A stretch of 6,326 nucleotides of DNA from an uncultured Pseudomonadota bacterium (GTDB lineage: Bacteria; Pseudomonadota; Gammaproteobacteria; Burkholderiales; Thiobacillaceae): contig CAIXFP010000590.1 of the NCBI GenBank assembly GCA_903918705.1, positions 1 through 6,326 on the forward strand, read 5' to 3'. The position numbers and the translations under genes are program-made. The first letter of the stretch is position 1. The number at the start of each line of letters is the position of its first letter. Positions 1-5,104 of this stretch are shown here, piece by piece. The notes under the pieces are model-generated. The model saw only the letters and a program-made list of their open reading frames with translations, had not been told where the DNA came from and ran no database searches.

Positions 1-2249
1 ATGTTGGTCTGGAAGGCGATGCCGTCGATGACGCTGATGATGTCGGCGATCTTCTTCGAGCTGTCGGCGATGGAACCCATGGTGTGGACCACCTGGCCCA
101 CCACGGCGCCGCCCTTCACCGCGATGTCGGAGGCGCCGCGGGCCAACTGGTTGGCCTGGCGCGAGTTGTCGGCGTTCTGCTTCACCGTGCTGGTGATCTC
201 GTCCATGCTGGCGGCGGTCTCTTCCAGGCTGGAGGCCTGGCTTTCAGTGCGCCCGGAGAGGTCGGCGTTGCCGCTGGCGATTTCCCGTGCGGCGGTGTTG
301 ATGGCGTCGGTGGCTTCGCGGATCTGGCTGACGATTTCCGCCAGGCGCGCGCTGGTGGCGTTGGCGTCGTCCTTCAACTGGCCGATCAAGCCCTGGTAGT
401 CGGCGTCGATGCGCTGGGTCAGGTCGCCGGAGGCCAGGGCCTTCAACACCCGCGCCACGTCGTTCATGCCGTGTTCGGAGGTTTCCACCAGTTTGTTGAT
501 GCCATGCGCCAGTTGCAGGAAGAAGCCTTCCTTGTCGCCCGCATTCAGGCGCCGGCTGAAGTCGCCCGCCGCCGCCGCGTCCACCAGGCTGGAGACTTCC
601 CTCTCCACTGCCACTTCCGCGGTGCGGTCCTGCCATTGGGTGACGCGGCCGGCGTATTCGCCGTCCGTCGCGTAGACCGGACTGGCCGCGATGCGCAGGG
701 AATGGCCGGCCGATACGGTGTCGAACACCCGGGTGTTCTGGAAGCGTTCGCCATAGGCGGTCTTGAGTCCCTCGTCGTCGAACACCTGGGAGACCCGTCC
801 GCCCAGCAGGCCGCGGGCCGTGAAGCCGGGAAGGCGTTGGCTCAGGGCCGGCGCCATGGAGTCGAACAGTTTGCCGGCGGCCGGGTTCATGTAGATCAAA
901 GCGTGATCCTCCCGGGACAGGGTCACCGGCAGGGTGATGCTGTCCAGGGCGATCTTGATGCGCAGGTTCTCGTTGGCGGCGCGGCGGGTTTCCTCCATCT
1001 CGAAACCCAGTTGCGTCTGCATCGATTCCAGCCCTTCCAGCACCTGGCCGATTTCGTCGTGGCGATCGATGCGTATGTCGTTGAGGTAGTGGCCTTCGGC
1101 GATGGAATGGAAGTGGCCGATGGTGCGCTGCAATGGTTTGACGATGTCGCGGATCAGCATCCAGGCGAACCACAGGGCCAGCAGGATGCCCAGGGACATG
1201 CCGGTCAAACCGACGGTAAGCAGGGTGTGATAGCGGTCATCGGCGTGTTCATAGTCGGCGCGGGCGCTGTCCTGCAAGTGCTGGCGCAAGTCTTCCATCT
1301 TGTCGCGGGCGGTGGCGTAAAGCGGGTTGACCTGGGTCAGCAGGGTGCGGGTGGCTTCCTTGTAGTCGCCCGCCTTCAGGGCCAGGACGGCCGGCTCCAG
1401 ACCCTCCTTGACGTAGCGGGTGCGGGCGGCGGCAAAGGCGGCTGCGGGGGGGCGGGCATCGGCCGGCAGTTCGGCCTTGTCCAGTTCGGCAAGCAGTGCC
1501 GTGATCTGCTCGCGGTTGGCCAGGAGCGTAGCAATGTGTTTGTCCACCGGGTGGTCGTGCTGGGCCGCGAACGAACTGCTGGGATCATGCTGCACTGCCA
1601 GGGCCACCTGGGTCTGGTTTTCGCTCATCAGGCGCACCACCTGGCCCATGATGCGGATCGGTTCCAGGTTGTTGTGGTAAAGGGCGCTCATGTCGCGGCT
1701 GGTGATGGCCAGGCCGCCCAGGCCGATGGCGGTGCCCACCAGGATCATGCCCACCACCATGGCCATGATGCCGGCCAGGCGTGCCTTGAGGGTGAGTCGC
1801 TTCAGGCCCTCCAGGATGCCGCGCGGGCGCAGGGACGCGTGGCCTTCCCGGATAGCCTTGTAGAGGGCTTCCGCCGCCGCCACCTTGTCGCTGGCCGGCT
1901 TGCGCCGCACCGAGAGGTAGCCGTTGATCCGGCCGTCCCGGCGTAAGGGCGTGATGTGTGCTTCCACCCAGTAATGGTCGCCGTTCTTGCAGCGGTTCTT
2001 CACCAGCCCCACCCAGGGCCGGTCATCCGCGAGGGTGTCCCAGAGATCCTTGAAGGCTTCCACCGGCATGTCCGGGTGGCGCACGATGTTCTGCGGCGCC
2101 CCCAGGAGTTCGTCACGGGTGAAACCGCTGATGTTGACGAAGGTGTCGTTGACGTGGGTGATGACCCCTTTCAAGTCGGTGGTGGAAACGATGGTTTCCC
2201 CTTCCCGCATGGGCCGTTCGATGCCGGTGACAGGCACGTTGACGCGCAT
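1..2249 (-). CDS. PAS-containing methyl-accepting chemotaxis protein, Aer-like N-terminus (partial, C-terminus beyond window)
   Basis: This is a transmembrane chemoreceptor that would control CheA/CheW. 749 codons are visible with no stop or frameshift, and the gene continues past the left edge. Residues about 20-120 form a PAS domain very close to that of E. coli Aer: VSTTDL, THVNDTFV, RHPDMP at 57-62, W70, KNGDHYW and GYLSVR. The residues known to matter for FAD binding in Aer (R57, H58, W70) are present with the same numbering. TM1 is about 158-182, a helical periplasmic region (4HB-like) spans about 183-342, and TM2 is about 343-366. A HAMP domain follows (about 367-418, DEIG at 398-401), then a second PAS-like domain (about 430-540, MNPAAGKLF), HAMP-like repeats (GDFSRRL, GDLTQRI), and the start of the MA signalling helix from about 637 (SSLEETAASMDEIT methylation-type region). 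The visible part ends at DGIAFQTN, just before the conserved hairpin tip. The start is supported by GAGGGA six bases upstream and by a sigma-28 promoter. The ligand is unknown; FAD/redox sensing by the first PAS is inferred from Aer. Confidence 0.96.
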   Translation of the reverse strand, partial: MRVNVPVTGIERPMREGETIVSTTDLKGVITHVNDTFVNISGFTRDELLGAPQNIVRHPDMPVEAFKDLWDTLADDRPWVGLVKNRCKNGDHYWVEAHITPLRRDGRINGYLSVRRKPASDKVAAAEALYKAIREGHASLRPRGILEGLKRLTLKARLAGIMAMVVGMILVGTAIGLGGLAITSRDMSALYHNNLEPIRIMGQVVRLMSENQTQVALAVQHDPSSSFAAQHDHPVDKHIATLLANREQITALLAELDKAELPADARPPAAAFAAARTRYVKEGLEPAVLALKAGDYKEATRTLLTQVNPLYATARDKMEDLRQHLQDSARADYEHADDRYHTLLTVGLTGMSLGILLALWFAWMLIRDIVKPLQRTIGHFHSIAEGHYLNDIRIDRHDEIGQVLEGLESMQTQLGFEMEETRRAANENLRIKIALDSITLPVTLSREDHALIYMNPAAGKLFDSMAPALSQRLPGFTARGLLGGRVSQVFDDEGLKTAYGERFQNTRVFDTVSAGHSLRIAASPVYATDGEYAGRVTQWQDRTAEVAVEREVSSLVDAAAAGDFSRRLNAGDKEGFFLQLAHGINKLVETSEHGMNDVARVLKALASGDLTQRIDADYQGLIGQLKDDANATSARLAEIVSQIREATDAINTAAREIASGNADLSGRTESQASSLEETAASMDEITSTVKQNADNSRQANQLARGASDIAVKGGAVVGQVVHTMGSIADSSKKIADIISVIDGIAFQTN

Positions 2250-2255
2250 GTTTAT

Positions 2256-2261
2256 TCCCTC
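2256..2261 (-). promoter_or_regulatory. Shine-Dalgarno for the chemoreceptor gene
   Basis: GAGGGA on the minus strand lies six bases upstream of the ATG at 2249-2247. It fixes the start that gives the Aer-like N-terminus. Confidence 0.8.
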
Positions 2262-2295
2262 GTGGCTGGCGGCATGAGCCGCAATGAATGGCCCG

Positions 2296-2322
2296 TTTAC
2301 GGCAGGGCGCGGGAAATCTTTA
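2296..2322 (-). promoter_or_regulatory. Sigma-28 (FliA) class 3 flagellar promoter for the chemoreceptor
   Basis: Read on the minus strand, TAAA (2322-2319) is followed by exactly 15 bases and then GCCGTAAA (2303-2296). The known FliA consensus is TAAA-N15-GCCGATAA; the -35 element is perfect, and the -10 element differs only by TA in place of AT in its centre. The -10 element ends about 46 bases before the chemoreceptor start codon, so the predicted 5' leader is short, about 40 nt. Motif, spacing, strand and downstream gene type all agree. The window contains no flagellar structural gene, so membership of the flagellar regulon rests on this site and on the gene product. Confidence 0.82.
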
Positions 2323-2350
2323 GCATCGTGGGATGTGGCGAGCACGACGA

Positions 2351-2379
2351 GCCGCAGCGCCTCCGGTGCGCGCTGCGGC
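2351..2379. repeat. Perfect 10-bp inverted repeat in a divergent intergenic region
   Basis: GCCGCAGCGC (2351-2360) and its exact reverse complement GCGCTGCGGC (2370-2379) flank a 9-base spacer. The repeat lies between the divergent chemoreceptor and lytic transglycosylase genes, upstream of both, 32 bases before the transglycosylase ATG and behind the sigma-28 promoter. No T-run follows on either strand, so it does not look like an intrinsic terminator. It could be an operator, an RNA hairpin in the transglycosylase leader, or a copy of a dispersed repeat; the sequence does not decide. Confidence 0.6.
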
Positions 2380-2411
2380 GCTTGCGGGTTGCGCTGTGAT
2401 AGCCTCACCGC

Positions 2412-3614
2412 ATGATCATTCGACTCAAGTTGCTCTTCTGCACGCTGTTTTGTGCCACGGCTCTGGCGGCCTGGGGCGCCGACGCTCCCCCTGATTTCGC
2501 CGCCTGGCTGGCTCAACTCAAGCAGGATGCCCTGGCCCAGGGGATTTCCCAGGCCACGCTAGATGCCGCCCTGGCCGGCGTGGCGCCCCTACCCCAGGTG
2601 CTGGAGCGGGACCAGCTCCAGCCGGAATTCGTCGAGCCCTTTCTAAGCTATCTGGACAAGCGCCTCAGCCCGAAACGCCTGGAACGGGGGCTGGCCGTCC
2701 TGGCCGCAAACAAGGGGTTGCTGGAAGCCGCGCAAGCGCGCTATGGCGTGCCGCCCGCCATCCTGGTGGCCTTCTGGGGCCTGGAAACCAGCTATGGCGA
2801 TTATGTGGGCGACATCCCCATCCCCGCGGCCCTGGTCTCCCTGGCCTTCGATACCCGCCGCGGCGACTATTTCCGCGGCGAACTGCTGCAGGCGCTACGC
2901 ATCATCGACGCCGGCGACGTGGCGGCGGCCGACATGAAAGGTTCCTGGGCCGGTGCCATGGGCCAGGTACAGTTTATGCCCTCCACCTATCTGCGCTACG
3001 CCGTGGACGGCGACGGTGATGGCCACCGGAATCTCTGGACTTCCCTGCCGGACGTGTTCAATTCCGCCGCCCACTTTCTGCGTGAACTGGGCTGGCAGCC
3101 GGGTGATTCCTGGGGTCGGGAGGTGCGTCTGCCGGACGGCTTCGCCTGGGAGACGGCCCAGTTGGGCATGAAAAAGCCGGCGCGGGACTGGGCCGCTCTG
3201 GGGGTATTGCAGGCGGATGGCTCGCCTCTGCCGGCGTCCGACCCGAATGGCGCCATCGTGCTGCCCCAGGGCCACGCCGGTCCGGCCTTTCTGGTCTACC
3301 GCAATTTCGAGGTGATCCTGGGCTGGAACCACTCCATCAACTACGCACTGGCGGTGGGCCTATTGTCCGACCGGCTGCTCGGCCTGCCACCGCCACGGGG
3401 TGGGCGCGACGCCGACAATCGCCCATTGAGCCGGGACCAGGTGCTGGACATTCAGAAACTGCTCACCGTGCGGGGCTATGCCGCCGGCGACCCGGATGGC
3501 CTGCCGGGCAGGCAGACCCGCCAGGCGATACGTGCCTGGCAGAAGGCGGCGGGCCTGCCGGCGGACGGCTACGCCTCGGTGGGATTGCTGGAACAGTTAC
3601 GGAAGGCGCCGTAG
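2412..3614 (+). CDS. Secreted MltB-type lytic murein transglycosylase with C-terminal peptidoglycan-binding domain
   Basis: This predicted periplasmic enzyme cleaves the MurNAc-GlcNAc bond of peptidoglycan non-hydrolytically, leaving 1,6-anhydro-MurNAc ends. It has 400 aa. Residues 1 to about 19-23 form a Sec signal peptide (basic MIIRLK, hydrophobic core, ALA). There is no lipobox, so it is probably soluble, unlike the lipoprotein MltB of E. coli. The SLT_2 catalytic domain spans about 27-325. The likely catalytic acid is E125 in FWGLETSYG, followed by GSWAGAMGQVQFMPSTYL (177-194), the DGDGDGHRNLW segment (199-209) resembling the calcium loop of Slt35/MltB, and the C-terminal NHSINYALAVG motif (306-316). 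A PG_binding_1 domain occupies about 342-397 (LDIQKLL, GLPGRQTRQAIRAWQ). Length and domain order fit the TIGR02283-like subfamily. No good Shine-Dalgarno precedes the ATG, so translation may be weak or leaderless; no better in-frame start preserves the signal peptide. The gene is divergent from the chemoreceptor and convergent with the superoxide reductase gene. Confidence 0.95.
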   Translation: MIIRLKLLFCTLFCATALAAWGADAPPDFAAWLAQLKQDALAQGISQATLDAALAGVAPLPQVLERDQLQPEFVEPFLSYLDKRLSPKRLERGLAVLAANKGLLEAAQARYGVPPAILVAFWGLETSYGDYVGDIPIPAALVSLAFDTRRGDYFRGELLQALRIIDAGDVAAADMKGSWAGAMGQVQFMPSTYLRYAVDGDGDGHRNLWTSLPDVFNSAAHFLRELGWQPGDSWGREVRLPDGFAWETAQLGMKKPARDWAALGVLQADGSPLPASDPNGAIVLPQGHAGPAFLVYRNFEVILGWNHSINYALAVGLLSDRLLGLPPPRGGRDADNRPLSRDQVLDIQKLLTVRGYAAGDPDGLPGRQTRQAIRAWQKAAGLPADGYASVGLLEQLRKAP

Positions 3615-3626
3615 CTGGCAAACGTC

Positions 3627-3650
3627 CCGCCGCGACGTTTTTCGCGGCGG
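3627..3650. terminator. Hairpin between convergent genes, possible bidirectional terminator
   Basis: CCGCCGCGA (3627-3635) and TCGCGGCGG (3642-3650) form a perfect 9-bp GC-rich stem with a 6-base loop. It sits inside the 45-bp gap between two convergent stop codons, 12 bases after the transglycosylase stop and 9 bases from the superoxide reductase stop. Location and stem strength suit a terminator serving both genes. No real T-tract follows on the plus strand and only a short TTT on the minus strand, so intrinsic termination may be inefficient. Confidence 0.5.
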
Positions 3651-3659
3651 TCAGCTCGA

Positions 3660-4061
3660 CTAAACGCTGAGTTTCCTGACCCACCAGTCGTGCTGGTTGC
3701 ATGTGCTGGTCACGATGACCTTCCCCTTGTAGCCGGCCGGCAGGGTGTGTTTGGAAACCGGCGAGTCCTTCCAGGTGAAGGTTTTTCGGCCCAACAATTT
3801 CCCGCCGGCCAGGACGACGCTATGACTGACGATGAAATGTGCCTCGCTCATGGGATGCGGCGTGGTGACCGTCATCAGGCCATCCTTGATTTCGACCACG
3901 GGTACGTGGGTCGTCTCCTTGCCCTTCCAGTGGCCGGGGTCGCTATCCGTGAAGATGATGTTTTCCAGTTCGGACTGCTCCGCGGCATGGGCCATTCGAG
4001 GGGTGATCGCGATTCCGGCGGCACTCGCCAGGGCAGAGCTGAGAAAGGCACGACGTTCCAT
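3660..4061 (-). CDS. Tat-exported superoxide reductase-like protein (neelaredoxin/desulfoferrodoxin family)
   Basis: This 133-aa protein probably binds a single mononuclear iron centre and reduces superoxide to hydrogen peroxide in the periplasm. MERRAFLSS is a twin-arginine (RRxFL) signal, with a hydrophobic stretch and an AHA cleavage site near residue 26. The mature part matches the class II (one-iron) SOR domain: H52 in THVPVVE, H69 in PHPM, H75 in EAHFI, and C121/H124 in STCNQHDWW. H69-H75 and C121-H124 keep the family spacings. There is no N-terminal desulforedoxin domain, so the second iron centre of desulfoferrodoxin is absent. The usual Glu-Lys just before the first histidine is replaced by Thr-Thr, with K48-E49 two residues earlier. 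AAGGAG six bases upstream supports this start; reading further upstream in frame gives only sequence antisense to the neighbouring tusA gene. The electron donor is not encoded in view. Superoxide reductase activity is inferred from the fold signature. Confidence 0.88.
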   Translation of the reverse strand: MERRAFLSSALASAAGIAITPRMAHAAEQSELENIIFTDSDPGHWKGKETTHVPVVEIKDGLMTVTTPHPMSEAHFIVSHSVVLAGGKLLGRKTFTWKDSPVSKHTLPAGYKGKVIVTSTCNQHDWWVRKLSV

Positions 4062-4067
4062 GGTGAA

Positions 4068-4073
4068 CTCCTT
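4068..4073 (-). promoter_or_regulatory. Shine-Dalgarno deciding the superoxide reductase start
   Basis: AAGGAG on the minus strand lies six bases upstream of the ATG at 4061-4059. It selects the start that places the twin-arginine motif at the very N-terminus and rejects an apparent in-frame extension of about 120 residues further upstream. Confidence 0.85.
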
Positions 4074-4276
4074 GTGACGGTGGATTGGGCGGCGCAATAG
4101 CCGTCCTCCGCGATCATAGGCCAATTCCCGACAAAAGTGCTTTGGTATCGCCCGGCGCCCGAGTTCAGCCGCCCTGCCCGGACGATCACGCTTCTCAAGT
4201 TTCTTGTGCGGGAGCCGTAAATGCTTCCGCGCTGCCCGGAAGTGGCCGCGGTTCACCGTGATGGGTTTGGTAATTT

Positions 4277-4280
4277 GGAG
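4277..4280 (+). promoter_or_regulatory. Probable Shine-Dalgarno for tusA
   Basis: GGAG lies ten bases upstream of the ATG at 4291, slightly longer than ideal spacing. It supports 4291 rather than the more distant in-frame ATGs at 4204 and 4261. Confidence 0.55.
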
Positions 4281-4290
4281 ATTCCAGCCA

Positions 4291-4536
4291 ATGTCGGACC
4301 AGGATGTGAAACGGATTGATGTGTGCGGCGTGTGTTGTCCGCTGCCGCTGATCAAGTTGGCCCAAACCGTCAACACGCTCGAACCGGGTCGGGAGTTTGA
4401 AATCATCGGCAACGATCCCATTTTCGAGTCCTCCGTAAGGGACTACTGCGCGGTCAACGGCCATGTGATTCTTGAGGTCAAACCTGGTGAGGGGCGACGT
4501 CTCACGATACGGATCCGGGTGGGAGGGCCGTCATGA
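4291..4536 (+). CDS. tusA: TusA-family sulfurtransferase / sulfur carrier protein
   Basis: This 81-aa cytoplasmic protein belongs to the TusA/SirA/YedF family (PF01206), small carriers that hold sulfane sulfur as a persulfide on a conserved cysteine. The signature is CPLP at residues 16-19, with C16 the expected persulfide cysteine, preceded by the usual D-x-x-G turn (D10, G13). The second family signature follows: NDP (41-43), then DYCAVNGH (51-58), then a C-terminal beta strand (LTIRIRV). C12 and C15 are additional cysteines next to the active one. This start removes a basic 29-residue extension unlike the family and gives the typical length. The stop overlaps the next start by 4 bases (ATGA), indicating translational coupling to the DsrE2 gene. 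Pairing with DsrE2 suggests sulfur trafficking in sulfur oxidation or persulfide handling rather than only tRNA thiolation, for which TusBCD partners would be expected. Confidence 0.92.
   Translation: MSDQDVKRIDVCGVCCPLPLIKLAQTVNTLEPGREFEIIGNDPIFESSVRDYCAVNGHVILEVKPGEGRRLTIRIRVGGPS
4521..4527 (+). promoter_or_regulatory. Shine-Dalgarno for dsrE2 inside the end of tusA
   Basis: GGGAGGG lies within the last codons of tusA, five bases before the dsrE2 ATG. Together with the ATGA overlap it points to coupled translation of the two sulfur-relay proteins. Confidence 0.7.
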
Positions 4537-5102
4537 CGTCCCATGCCTGCTTGCCGCCCGAGCGCTCAACCCATAGCGGAAAGAAGGGGGTGATCCTTCT
4601 GGTGAGCGGCGAACTGGATAAAGCCATCCTGGCTTTCGAGATTGCCGCCGGTTTTCAAGCCATGGGCATGCAGATGAGCATGTGGTTCGTGCTTTACGGC
4701 GCCAATTGCCTGCGCAAGCCGCGCTCGTATATTTCCCCTGGAAAATGGTTCGGACGCCTGCGTGGCGGGCCGGGCCGGGTCACCGAAACCGATGTCGCAT
4801 TGCAGCATCTGGTGCGTGGACTCAACCACGATGGCGCTTGCAACCTGCCCTTGTCGCAACTGAATTTCGGTGGCCTGGGCTCCCTGCTCATGCGCGCCAT
4901 CATGCGCCGCAAAGGCATGATGCAACTGGAAGACCTGATCCTGACCGCGCGGGATCTCGGCGTCCGCTTCACAATCTGCCAGATTTGCGTCGATGCCATG
5001 GCCTTCTCCGTGGCGGACGATCTCATCCTCGCGGCCGATGTCAAAGGGGTCAGCGCCTATTACCGCGACATCGCGGATGCCGACTACAACGTCACGTTCT
5101 GA
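4533..5102 (+). CDS. dsrE2: DsrE2-type (DsrE/DsrF/DsrH-like) sulfur relay protein
   Basis: This 189-aa protein of the DsrE2 family (PF13686-like) probably accepts or donates sulfane sulfur with TusA. The order of elements fits: a first beta strand (GVILLVSGELDKAILAFEIA, 19-38), the AAGFQAMGMQMSMWFVLYGA segment (38-57), a middle MMRRKGMMQLEDLI-like helix region (about 121-137), and the C-terminal TICQICVDAMAF segment (147-158). That last segment carries C149 and C152 where family members keep their reactive cysteine(s). Other cysteines are C6, C59 and C103. The hydrophobic stretch at 42-57 is probably buried core, although some DsrE2 proteins are described as membrane-associated. GGGAGGG five bases upstream and the 4-bp overlap with tusA fix the start. 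TusA-DsrE2 pairs are known from sulfur oxidizers, often with a rhodanese gene. None is adjacent here; instead a sensor gene follows after 2 bases. Confidence 0.9.
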   Translation: MTSHACLPPERSTHSGKKGVILLVSGELDKAILAFEIAAGFQAMGMQMSMWFVLYGANCLRKPRSYISPGKWFGRLRGGPGRVTETDVALQHLVRGLNHDGACNLPLSQLNFGGLGSLLMRAIMRRKGMMQLEDLILTARDLGVRFTICQICVDAMAFSVADDLILAADVKGVSAYYRDIADADYNVTF

Positions 5103-5104
5103 GC

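Larger units (their letters stand above)
4062..4290. other. Divergent intergenic region between the superoxide reductase gene and the tusA operon
   Basis: These 229 bases must carry promoters for two divergent units. The two Shine-Dalgarno sites are clear. I see no convincing paired -35/-10 elements, no sigma-54 site and no FNR-type palindrome. A small 6-bp inverted repeat, CTTCCG (4224-4229) and CGGAAG (4237-4242) with a 7-base spacer, lies about 50 bases before the tusA start and could form a weak leader hairpin. An in-frame ATG at 4204 could extend TusA by 29 residues, but those residues do not resemble the family. Confidence 0.5.

Noticed and set aside
244..1173. A 309-codon minus-strand open frame inside the chemoreceptor
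   Set aside because: It lies in another frame of the same strand, is Arg/Pro/His-rich, and resembles no family. It is a shadow of the receptor gene.
84..1946. A 620-codon open frame on the plus strand, antisense to the chemoreceptor gene
   Set aside because: Its translation is low-complexity Gly/Ala/His/Gln-rich with no recognisable domain. The minus strand in the same place encodes an uninterrupted, domain-by-domain chemoreceptor. Long antisense frames are common in GC-rich genes.
4113..4139. Minus-strand TATGAT as a -10 box for the superoxide reductase gene
   Set aside because: The -10 element is attractive, but the nearest TTGTCG lies only 10 bases away and other -35 candidates are poor. 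The evidence is too weak to annotate.
4204..4290. 29-residue N-terminal extension of TusA
   Set aside because: TusA proteins are about 75-85 residues. The extension is basic with no family similarity, and GGAG precedes the ATG at 4291.
4062..4421. N-terminal extension of about 120 residues in frame with the superoxide reductase
   Set aside because: It would overlap tusA antisense and would bury the twin-arginine signal inside the protein. A strong AAGGAG precedes the internal ATG at 4061.
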